DNA of 27,002 nt, from positions 1 through 27,002 of the forward strand of contig CAXKVV010001935.1 of the NCBI GenBank assembly GCA_964058805.1, written 5' to 3'. Within the stretch, counting starts at the first letter, position 1. Each line of letters opens with the position of its first letter. The notes under the pieces were generated by a model, which made no database searches, was not told where the DNA came from, and worked only from the letters and a program-made list of their open reading frames with translations. The DNA comes from Schoenoplectus triqueter (lineage: Eukaryota > Streptophyta > Magnoliopsida > Poales > Cyperaceae). Made by a program: the position numbers and the translations under genes. Shown in pieces: positions 1 to 8,559 of the stretch.

Positions 1-1
1 T

Positions 2-1165
2 GAGAAAATGAAGAAGTGGATACAGGGGGTTAAAATTGTCATTCGAGGTCTTCTTTCCGGTGAGAGGCGCCTTTGTGACAGCATATTCGCATCTTCTGAG
101 GAGATTGAGGAGGAGTGTTTTGTAGAGATCACAAAAGGGTGTATTTTGCAATTGTTGAACTTTGGTGATGCAGTTGCTATTATCCCGAGGTCAGCAGAGA
201 AACTTTTTAGGATACTCGATATGTATGAAGTGGTGAAAACTGAGATTTTGCCAGAGATACACATTTTGTATCCTGGTGAATCAGGTGGCTCCATTTATGC
301 GGAGGCCGATGGCATCTTAAAGAGGTTGGGGGATGCAGTAAAGGGCACCTTGTTTGATTTTGGGATCCAGGTCCAGAGAGAGACTTCACGGAGGCCAATG
401 CAAGCTGGTGAAATACATCCACTAACCCGTTACGTCATGAACTACATGCGACTCCTGGTGGTCTATAGTGAAACATTAGAAGGACTATTGGGTGATGATG
501 AGGGGTTTACCCTAGATGCCATCAACACAGAAGACGATACAGAGAGTTTGGGCTCCATGACACCTTATGGCCGTCGGCTATATGCCCTCATATCCTATCT
601 GGAAGCCAACTTAGAAGAAAAGTCAAACCTTTATGAAGATGGTGGGTTGCGGTGCATATTTCTCATGAATAACATATTGTACATATACAGTAAGGCCAAA
701 GACTCTGAGTTGGGTCGTATTTTGGGTGACCATTGGTTGCGCCGGCGCCGTGGCAAGATTCGTCAATATTCAAAAACTTACCTTAGGGTTTCATGGCCCA
801 AAGTGTTGTCTTGTTTAAGAGATGACAACTTAAGTGGTGGCAGCAGTGGCAGCTCAGGCCACTCTTCAAAAACGGCATTAAAAGAGAAGTTCAGAAATTT
901 CAATCTTGCATTTGAGGAGATATACCGGGTCCAGAGCACATGGAAGGTTCCAGACCCACAAATGAGGGAGGAGATAAAGATCTCCATTTCAGAGCAAGTC
1001 ATCCCGGCTTACCGTGCCTTCTTGGGACGCTATGGGGCACAGATAGATGGCGGTCGGCACTCAACCAGGTACATAAAGTACACCACGGAGGATCTTGAGA
1101 GCCATGTTTCTGATCTTTTTGAGGGGTTGTCAGGTGTTGCAAATTTCCCAAGGAGAAGAGCTTAG
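2..1165 (+). CDS. EXO70: EXO70 exocyst subunit, C-terminal part (5' end outside window)
   Basis: Subunit of the exocyst, the octameric complex that tethers secretory vesicles to the plasma membrane; plants carry many EXO70 paralogues used in secretion, autophagy and defence. The visible 387 codons match the Pfam Exo70 fold: an N-terminal block with GERRLCDSIF and FRILDMYE, then HPLTRYVMNYM, then the family signature IFLMNN (about residue 216 counted from the Met at position 8), LGDHWLRRR, and near the C-terminus RYIKYTTEDLE followed by DLFEG. The frame is open to the left edge (GAG AAA before the ATG at 8), so that Met is internal and roughly the first 250 residues of a usual 600-680 aa protein lie outside. 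No intron is needed in the visible part, which fits most plant EXO70 clades other than EXO70A. It ends in a basic FPRRRA tail. The exact clade is uncertain; the text looks closest to the B/E-like groups. Confidence 0.93.
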   Translation, partial: EKMKKWIQGVKIVIRGLLSGERRLCDSIFASSEEIEEECFVEITKGCILQLLNFGDAVAIIPRSAEKLFRILDMYEVVKTEILPEIHILYPGESGGSIYAEADGILKRLGDAVKGTLFDFGIQVQRETSRRPMQAGEIHPLTRYVMNYMRLLVVYSETLEGLLGDDEGFTLDAINTEDDTESLGSMTPYGRRLYALISYLEANLEEKSNLYEDGGLRCIFLMNNILYIYSKAKDSELGRILGDHWLRRRRGKIRQYSKTYLRVSWPKVLSCLRDDNLSGGSSGSSGHSSKTALKEKFRNFNLAFEEIYRVQSTWKVPDPQMREEIKISISEQVIPAYRAFLGRYGAQIDGGRHSTRYIKYTTEDLESHVSDLFEGLSGVANFPRRRA

Positions 1166-2031
1166 AGTTTGTTAATTCATATGTATGGTTTTGGACGCGC
1201 CTTAATTTTATTTGTTTGGTTATTGTTCACTACTTGATTACATTCGGAACATTTTCCATAACAGATGAGATGGTGGTTTATAAAATGCAGTTGGAGATGT
1301 GATGGTGGTGGGGTAATGCGATAGTACTGTACATGTCAAATGTTTTTTTTGTGTTCATATTTCTGTGGTTCTCAAGACATTTTTATCATGTTGGCTTTTG
1401 CTTGTATTTTACATTTTCCTCCTTTTTTTGTACATAAGATGATTGAAGTGTATAAGACTTCCAATAATGGATGGAGAGAGGTAGGTTGTATCATTGGGAT
1501 GTTACTTTGTGTGTGTGTTTTAATTATTGAGATCTAGTAGCACGTATTGAATGTTGATGCTTGTAAGTTGGTTTATTTGATTTAAGTAGAAATAATGAGT
1601 TTTGACCACATGTTGGACAACATGAATTACATCATAGATAATGGATAGACGTGGGATATTGCCGTGTGGTTGGCAATCAGCAGGTCACTGGGCCAATTTT
1701 GAAACCTCCAAGTTCACGACCCTGTAACCAATAAACAGCATACTCATTGCATCTCAACTCTTGACGATGATGTGCTTTGGACAGGATTTGTTCCTAATCA
1801 CATTGATTTACTTATGCACTGCACTGTTTTCTTTTGTTAATCGTGCGTGTTAAAGTACCAGTTTCTTCATGGTAAATCTGCCTGAAATTATTAATTTCAG
1901 TTGCTTTTGGAAAAGTCAGCAGACCAGCAACCTCATAAGGTCAAAAGCTACTGCAACAGTCTAATTGACAAGGGTGTCGATTTTGGATTCTCTACTCTCT
2001 ACCATGCGCAATGCTAGCGATATGGGTTTTT
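1166..2031. other. EXO70 3' flank and intergenic spacer
   Basis: The first few hundred bases after the EXO70 stop (TAG at 1163) probably hold its 3' UTR, since T-rich and TG-rich stretches follow as is common in plant 3' ends, but I cannot fix the polyadenylation site. The short plus-strand reading frame at 1340-1537 is T-rich and has no recognisable domain. Nothing else is identifiable. Confidence 0.4.
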
Positions 2032-2092
2032 GAAATCCAAGCTGGACGCTGGCGTTCTTAATCAGTTTGAGATCTAAGTTGGATATCAGCGT
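2032..2092 (+). repeat. Decayed tandem pair of a 24-bp motif (third copy inverted at 2493-2516)
   Basis: Copy 1 at 2032-2055 and copy 2 at 2069-2092 share 16 of 24 bases, and all eight differences are transitions. A third copy lies on the minus strand at 2493-2516. In one frame copies 1 and 3 both read FLKSKLDAG, so this may be a relic of a coding or transposon sequence. I do not recognise the source. Confidence 0.4.
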
Positions 2093-4362
2093 GTGAAGAA
2101 AATTTAAGGTGGTTATATATTTTCCAGCGTCTTATTTTAGAGTCGACGTTTGTTTTCTTCGGGCAGTTTCCTGTACTAAGTGAGATGGTTTTTCTATGAA
2201 TTGCTGATATTTTAACCTCTAAATGAAATTGATGTGAATATGTGATCTTCATAGCCTATATTAAACATGCATGGGTAGATATGCTGGTGGCTGGGTGTTT
2301 ATTGTTTGTGCTAATCAAATTACTACATTATATTTTGTCTTTTCTTTCCCTTTGGTGTGGTGCCTAGTGATGCTTGAGACTATTGAAGAAACATAGATAA
2401 GATTTTTTTTATTATTATTTTTTTTATGAAAGACTAAAAAGTACGGCATCATCATAACTTTCCGAAACCCTAGTGAATATCTATAACTATGGAAGCCCGC
2501 ATCCAATTTAGATTTCAAGAACTCATATTTTTCTGGTTTTAAATATAGAAAGAATTTTTTTTGTGAGGTTAGATAAAAAAATCCGGCAATTTGTTTGAAA
2601 AGACACAAATAAAATTCAATGAATAAATAATCAAACAAATATTTAGAATGTTGCTTTTCTGTCGTGAAATACTGTCCTTGAGCGTTTTTATAATTTTTTG
2701 AAAGAGGGTTACGGCAATTTAATGAATAAAAAATCGAAGGAGCATAATGGACAATATATTTACCATATAATGATTAATGAGTTGACCAAGTCTAAGCGGA
2801 ATAATCATATTTAAATTTCATATAGAAGATAGATCCAAATAACAATATATAGTAACAAAAATGAAATAATAAACAATTTTATTTTTTTAAAGGAAAATTT
2901 TGATTTGATATAAAATATAAATAAACATAATATATTTTATTATTAAAATGAAAACCCAAAAACACGTGAATCATATAAAATAATAAAATATAAATTAGAA
3001 CTCATGGTTCTGAAGAACAGACATCTTAAATCAGAAACTAGCGTACTAATCTTAAAAAAATTCTCAAACCTTATGATTGTTTAATTAGACGTTTTTTCTT
3101 CAACTCTCTTTTGTTTTTCTGTAGTAGACGAATTTACTGTGAGTGTCCAAAAATTTCAGAATGTGAGTCTTTTATAGAGTCTGAGACAACTTTTAGGATC
3201 AAATATAATGAATTTAGACATTTAAATTTTCTATCAAAATTCGGATGTATCCGGACACTGTTGAGATGCACCCTTAAGATGCTCTCTTCAAATGCAATAT
3301 TTAATTAATTATTTATAAATGAATGTGATTTATAATTATTAATAGTAGGTAGATACATTAAATATTATAATATGATTTTCATAAAATTATGTTTCAACAC
3401 TATTTACTCTCAAGTCCTAAGACCACTTGGACATAAATATTTCTGGCAGCATAGTTGGACTCGTGACTCGTGAGATCCAGCCATAAAAAATTCTACATCC
3501 ATGCTCTTTGAAGTTATCAACCAATCAGATAAATGTACCTGCTTAATTAAGTAACCTCATTGAAACTCACTACTTGCTTTGTTTATATGTTTGCACAGAA
3601 GTTGACTACTTGAAAAAACTAATCATAGATTAGTATACCTGCCCAAATCATACATATTGGACGGTCTGAAAGCTGCTCAAGAGGCAAGCTGTTAATAGAA
3701 TATAATTAAAGCGCAAACAAATAGAACTCATTATTAGTGGTTAATGATGAAATATTCTCAATATCAAAATAACCAAGAATTTTAATATTCTTCTTTTTGT
3801 TGCTGCTGTACTGAAACCGCAGCAAGTCTCTGTCATGCATTGTCAGTCGTAGATGAAACCAGTTTAAGAAATTTGTGTGATAATATATTCGTTGATGTTC
3901 TACTTGATAATTAAGGGTACTAAATCCTCATGCGGGGTTAAAAATAATGCAATCAAACTATGGTACAGGGTATATTGAACTCCCATTATATACAATTTCA
4001 TATGATGTACGCAACTTTGAATTTTTATACATACCAGAAACAACCTGTCTAGAAAAGAATTGGCAGAATGGAGCTCAGATGACACAAAGAAAAGGACCTT
4101 GTAACCAGATAAAGACAAAAGAGGAGGTCAACTTCTCCTTTCTTGTAAGCCAAAATTAATTCGGTCCATGCAGTTACAAAATTGGAAAGAACATGAGAAA
4201 CGACGCTGTATCCAAGTGACTACCAACAGAACAAGCTTCTACAACAATGCATCTGTCAATCTAAAATGAAAGAGCAAATTGTAAAACAATTGCAAAGCAA
4301 AACACAGCACAACACAACACAAGGATGACTAGAACAGAAGACAATAAGGAAAAACACATAAT
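2093..4362. other. AT-rich intergenic region between EXO70 and the bHLH gene
   Basis: Strongly AT-rich spacer with homopolymer A and T runs, especially 2400-3400. The short frames here on both strands show no domain or codon bias that would support a gene. The last few hundred bases before 4362 are probably the 3' UTR of the minus-strand bHLH gene. Apart from the inverted motif copy at 2493-2516 I see no repeat with clear ends. Confidence 0.5.
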
Positions 4363-5570
4363 TCATGATAACTGTTGCTGCTCAAGATGGAATCCCCTTT
4401 CAAGAAGTGTAGCAGCCAATTCGAGATACAGTGTAGATGCATTCATCACTCCATATTCTTTAATCTGCACCTAAGGGGGACAAAATAATGTATATGAGCA
4501 AAATACTTTGCAAAATTCCATTTCATTCCGAGAAAATACTTATTATATTTTCATTCTTACACTTAAAGTTAGAGTGACTGTGAATCTGTTGGAGTTGAAA
4601 GAGAGATTGGAATTGTCCAAGTGAAAGCACGCAAGCGACTCAATTGCCGAGTAAAGAGAAACAACAGCCCCATTTCTGTTTTCAAGCTCTAGCGTTACCA
4701 TGTACCGCTGGTTCCCGATTTCAAAGGCATTTATTTGCCAAATCATTGCACCATTTTGAGCTGTTATACTTGTGCTCTCTTCAAATTGAGTGCTGTCTCT
4801 GAGATTTTGGAATACTTGGTCTTGAAAAGAAAATTCAAGCACAGAAAGCTCATCCTCCAGCATCTTAGCTTGTGATTGCAAGTTCCTTACATATTCCACC
4901 GCATCAGCAATAATCGATGCTTTGTCCATCTACAGTTGACCAAATTTTAATTCTAGTTCATGCCGATTTTTATTGATGAAAAGTACAAGTGGAGTTCCCC
5001 TTGCACCTTATGCTAAAAAGGAACTTTGTATTGTTAAATGCAGTCAGTGGAGTTTCAGATGACTTCAATTAAAGTAGATGAATAAAATACTTGGTTGACA
5101 ACATTGAAATTTTCAAAATTTTATAATTAATAGCAGAAACTCTTATTCCTGTACTAATTATTAGAATTAATCCTAATCATGAAAGCTCATATTGCAAAAA
5201 TGACATGAGATGGCAATGGCATTACCTTAGTGATGTTTGGAACCAAAGATCTTAGCTCATAAAGCCTCTCCTTCATTCGAATTCTTCTTTTCCTCTCTGT
5301 GACAATTGTCTTCGACCGATCTCTTCTCCCCTTTGTAATGGCAGAGCATGAATCACCCTTGTCAGTACTCGCTTGTACCGTCGTTGGAGTTTCATCTACA
5401 AACAAGCTTATTTTAGGAGAAGCTAGTTCGACTTGAGGGAAGTACTGAGAGGTATCGAAGAATTCCTGGTCGAAAAGTGCAAATTCGACAAATTCTTGAG
5501 GGTAGTCTGGGAAAAGTTGATCCACATCTCCTTTGTTGTTGGATATGTAGTCAGGAGAGGTCGAGCTCAT
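4363..5570 (-). CDS. bHLH transcription factor, FIT/FER-like (three exons)
   Basis: Nuclear DNA-binding factor. Join: exon 1 5570-5226, exon 2 4929-4561, exon 3 4464-4363, giving 271 aa; both introns are phase 0. Intron 1 is AAG|GTAAT to TGTAG|ATG, intron 2 GTAAGA to GTGCAG. The splice rebuilds an uninterrupted bHLH: basic region near residues 82-100, helix 1 and loop RLYELRSLVPNITK, then helix 2 starting MDKASIIADAVEYV, running into a leucine-rich coiled coil. Residues about 178-265 form an ACT-like C-terminal domain, completed by exon 3 (LLERGFHL). The spacing and the SLVPNITKMDKAS block match the iron-deficiency regulator FIT/FER (bHLH29); FIT is about 318 aa, so this one is shorter with a short acidic N-terminus. 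At the H-E-R DNA-contact positions it has Thr88, Glu92 and Arg96, lacking the His, as in other FIT-like proteins. A true FIT role in iron uptake is inference; it could be a paralogue in the same subgroup. Confidence 0.88.
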
Positions 5571-5642
5571 GTTATTAGGGAAATGAAAACTATAATGCCT
5601 CTAAACTCTTGGATCTGGATTCCAAGTACAAAATGGCGGTTC

Positions 5643-5650
5643 TTATATAA
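5643..5650 (-). promoter_or_regulatory. Putative TATA box of the bHLH gene
   Basis: TTATATAA lies 73 bp upstream of the bHLH ATG at 5570, the right distance for a short leader of about 40 nt. It is the nearest good TATA match in the minus-strand upstream region. No transcript data are available, so this is positional inference. Confidence 0.5.
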
Positions 5651-6190
5651 CAAATCTATAGAAAAATCAAGTTGACTTTCTATATTTTTATGCAAGTGAA
5701 AGGAATCTAAAACATGACATTTTCTGCTAAGAAGTTATATAGTTGAAGGGAGAAACAACCCAGATTTTTTTTTTATAAGTATAGAATAAGAAGCATGAAT
5801 ATACCTCCAGTTGTATTCTTGTTTAGTTTTTGTCACGTCACTCACTCAAATGGTAGTTTAATTCGGCCAACAATTTCTTGTCACTTGTACAAAGCAATAG
5901 TTATATATTATGTCAGATATCTTTCATAAAAGAAATTGGATGGACTTGTGATCGTACAAAATAACTGGAATCGCAATTAATTAGTGATCTTATCCAATAG
6001 TATGTAAATAATTAACACTGATTGGTTTGCACCATCTGTGCAGCACGAATTGGGACGGCAGTACAAAATAATTTCTCACATAAACTATTTATTTAGACCT
6101 TCAAGGATATCAAAAATTGGAAGCACCGTTACAATACTGGTAAAACATATAAGAAATTTTTTAAACATGAGTATATGTATATATATATAG
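5651..6190. other. Upstream region of the bHLH gene
   Basis: About 540 bp of AT-rich sequence between the TATA box and the first hairpin element. It must contain the promoter if the gene is active. I see no operator-like array; TCACGTCA at about 5833-5840 holds an ACGT core that bZIP factors often bind, but one copy is weak evidence. Confidence 0.3.
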
Positions 6191-6594
6191 AGACTATTGT
6201 GAAAACGTTTGTATTTTGAGCGTAAATACATACGGCTTAAATTTTATCATAACATATTCGGAATTTAAAATTATCATTCTCATTAAATTTTTCATATCAA
6301 AATATTGAGTGATACAAAAATTTGGGGTATTTCGAGTTTTCTAAGTATTTATTTTGTATTTTTGAAAATCAGTAATAATAATTCAATATTTTAAAAATCA
6401 GCAACAATAATTTATTATTTCAAAAATCCAAAACAAATACTTAAAAAACTCAAAATATCCCAAATTTTTATATCCCTCAATATTTTTATATGAAGATTCT
6501 AATGAGAATGATAATTTTGAATTTCAGACGTTTTACGATAAAATTTGAGCTTCATACACTTGGGCTCGAAATGTAAATATTTTTACAATAGTCT
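6191..6594. mobile_element. Long-hairpin MITE-like element A
   Basis: The ends are a perfect inverted pair, AGACTATTGT at 6191 and ACAATAGTCT ending at 6594, and the inverted similarity runs through almost the whole element, so the two arms of about 195 nt fold on each other. It sits between TA-rich tracts (6176-6189 and about 6603-6640). No coding capacity. Internal blocks such as TTCGAGTTTTCTAA are shared with the elements at 7163 and 24303, so it belongs to the same superfamily. Confidence 0.7.
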
Positions 6595-6814
6595 AACTCT
6601 ATCTCTCTATATATCTATATATATATATATATATATATAAAGTTTGTTGTTTTTGGCAAGGTTTTAAAATTATGGCAACACATATGGGATTATGGATTTT
6701 TCAGATTTTATGTGGTTAGATGAATATGCGATCCGTATATGAAGTTGGTCATAGGTGAGTGTCTGCACATGCAAATGCACCACACGAAACCGCATTTTAA
6801 TACACTGATTTTTT
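6595..6814. repeat. (TA)n tract and spacer
   Basis: A (TA)n run at about 6610-6640 is followed by about 170 bp of unremarkable spacer. No gene is visible. Confidence 0.6.
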
Positions 6815-7127
6815 GTAACACTTCGGCCGAAACGCTATCAGTTTATTGAAATTAGCTCAATAAAATCTTTATATCATAATCTTGTAGAATACTAATTTTT
6901 ATCGTGTTTAGAATTAGTTTTCTATACTTAATAATTTTAGAAAATAAACTTTTTTGATATACAAATTTTATTGTTATTTTAGAGCTAGCTTTTAAAAATC
7001 ATTAACCATAGTAAACTAACTCCAAACAAGATAAAAATTATATTCTATAAAATTATGATATAAAGATTTTATTAAGGTACTTAAATTAAAATTTAGACTA
7101 GTAATATTTTGACTGAAATGCTACTGA
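6815..7127. mobile_element. Hairpin element B with direct terminal repeats
   Basis: The core is an imperfect inverted repeat: about 6843-6930 pairs with about 7005-7095. The outermost 27 bp at each side (6815-6841 and 7101-7127) are direct rather than inverted copies, with 17 of 27 bases identical and all ten differences transitions. No coding capacity. The class is unclear; a MITE with a rearranged end, or two superposed insertions, would both fit. Confidence 0.5.
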
Positions 7128-7128
7128 A

Positions 7129-7131
<3 letters not shown>

Positions 7132-7162
<31 letters not shown>
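7132..7162. repeat. (TA)n microsatellite
   Basis: Uninterrupted TA dinucleotide run immediately left of hairpin element C. The matching run on the right starts at 7546, so the element lies inside a TA tract. Confidence 0.9.
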
Positions 7163-7166
<4 letters not shown>

Positions 7167-7544
7167 AAGATACCGTGAGCTTCACTCAAAAAACATATCA
7201 AATCATCTCTAAATTTTAATTTATCATACTTATTAAATTTTTTATATGAAAAATCTTGTAAGATGTAAAAATTTAGAGTGTTTTGAGTTTTTTAAGTCAC
7301 GATTTTTAATTTTTGAAAATCACTCTAAAAATAATAATAATATATTCAATACTTGAACATCATTTAAAAAAAATAAAAACAGTGACTTAAAAAACTCAAA
7401 ACACTGTAAATTTTTGCATCCCATAAGATTTTCATATAAAGAATTTAATGAGGATGATAAATTAAAATTTAGAGATGATTTGATATATTTTTTGAGTTAA
7501 ACTCAGGGAAGATCTCTGTGAGTTTAAGCTCACGATATCTTTAC

Positions 7545-7545
<1 letters not shown>
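7163..7545. mobile_element. Long-hairpin MITE-like element C
   Basis: Left end AGTAAAGATACCGTGAGCTT at 7163 is mirrored by the right end finishing at 7545 with one mismatch (AGTAAAGATATCGTGAGCTT on the minus strand). Arms of about 170 nt pair nearly throughout. The right arm carries about 30 extra nt holding a second copy of the TGAGTTTAA/TTAAACTCA motif. It is flanked by (TA)n on both sides and has no coding capacity. Relatives are at 23911-24292 and 24303-24711. Confidence 0.75.
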
Positions 7546-7583
<38 letters not shown>

Positions 7584-7600
7584 ACGTGTGTGTGTGTGTG
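7546..7600. repeat. (TA)n followed by (GT)n microsatellite
   Basis: TA repeats to about 7571, then GT repeats to about 7600 with one TAC interruption. Simple sequence only. Confidence 0.9.
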
Positions 7601-7602
7601 AA

Positions 7603-7721
7603 GGGATCGGTTGACAATGGGTTATTTTGACAACCTTGACAATGGACCTCTAAATAAATATAAAAAAAATCTTAAAAATGAAAAAGAGTTTATAGATGTG
7701 TTATCAATAGACAAACGCATA

Positions 7722-7730
<9 letters not shown>
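7603..7730. mobile_element. Single arm of a GGGATC-ended hairpin element
   Basis: Starts GGGATC and carries TTATTTTGACAACCTTGACAAT, closely like the left arms of the elements at 21375 and 22981. No matching right arm is present before the next TA tract, so this looks like a truncated or solo arm interrupted by the element at 7753. Confidence 0.5.
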
Positions 7731-7778
<48 letters not shown>

Positions 7779-8120
7779 GCTAGGGTGCTCCATGGAGCAC
7801 CAAACCTCTTATACTTCACATTCGTATTTTGAATTTAAAAATTCAAATGGCCGATCCAAACCGTTGAACATGATCTTCATATTGAAATATCTTTCGAAAT
7901 CAAATTTTATAATTTTTTTGATTTTTTGCTATTTTTTGAGATGGATACAAAATCACTAGTTTTGGATAGTGTAGAAATCGTTAGATCAATAAACTTTGTA
8001 CCCATCTAAAAAATAGCAAAAAAAATCAAAAAAAAATATAAAATTTGATCTCGAAAGATATTTTAATATGTAGATCATGTTCAACGGTTTGGTGCTCCGT
8101 AGAGCACTCTAGCCCCCCCC

Positions 8121-8153
<33 letters not shown>
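7731..8153. mobile_element. Hairpin element D with simple-repeat arms
   Basis: A long inverted repeat whose outer arms are microsatellites: (TA)n(GA)n at about 7727-7778 on the left and (TC)n(TA)n at about 8110-8153 on the right. Inside these, CTAGGGTGCTCC at about 7780 mirrors the right end at about 8112, and the pairing continues toward the centre near 7960. The left tip contains the 18-bp perfect palindrome GGTGCTCCATGGAGCACC. The right arm lacks 56 bp that the left arm has at 7800-7855. No coding capacity. Confidence 0.7.
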
Positions 8154-8559
8154 GTCAGACTACGGTGCTTTGCAAAGCACAAGAGTGTTGTATGCTTTGC
8201 GTTCTATTTTTAATTTCAAATAAAAAATGATCAATCCGAACCATTCAATCTAATTTTCATATCAAAATCTATCAGTAAATCAAATTTTATATTTTTTAAA
8301 ATTTATTTTTCTATTTTTTCTGGTGAGGAGAAAATGACTTGATTTGAGAATTGTGGTTCATCAAAAAATGACGATTTTCCCGCTATCCAAAAAAATAACA
8401 AATAAATTCCAAAAAAAATATAAAATTTGATTTACTAATAGATTTTGATATGAAGATTAGATTGAGCGGTTTGAATCAATCATTTCTGATTTAAAATTAA
8501 TAATAGAGCGCAAATCACACGGAAAACCTCCGTGACTTTAAACTCACGGTATCTTTACT
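8154..8559. mobile_element. Chimeric hairpin element E
   Basis: The internal arms pair well: about 8190-8300 with about 8400-8517. The left end carries the 16-bp palindrome GTGCTTTGCAAAGCAC, but the right end (about 8518-8559) is instead the terminal segment of the element C family, reading AGTAAAGATACCGTGAG on the minus strand. The two ends therefore come from different elements. Confidence 0.6.

Noticed and set aside
8..10. ATG at 8 as the EXO70 start codon
   Set aside because: The frame stays open upstream to the window edge and the protein would lack the N-terminal third of the family.
207..422. Minus-strand frame inside the EXO70 coding region
   Set aside because: It lies opposite a well-supported gene and has no domain.
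2315..2638. 107-codon minus-strand frame as a gene
   Set aside because: Translation is dominated by AT-driven Phe, Leu, Lys and Asn runs with no recognisable family; only the FLKSKLDAG repeat within it was kept.
8045..8230. 61-codon plus-strand frame with SLSLSLYIYIY
   Set aside because: It is a translation of the (TC)n(TA)n microsatellite of a hairpin element.
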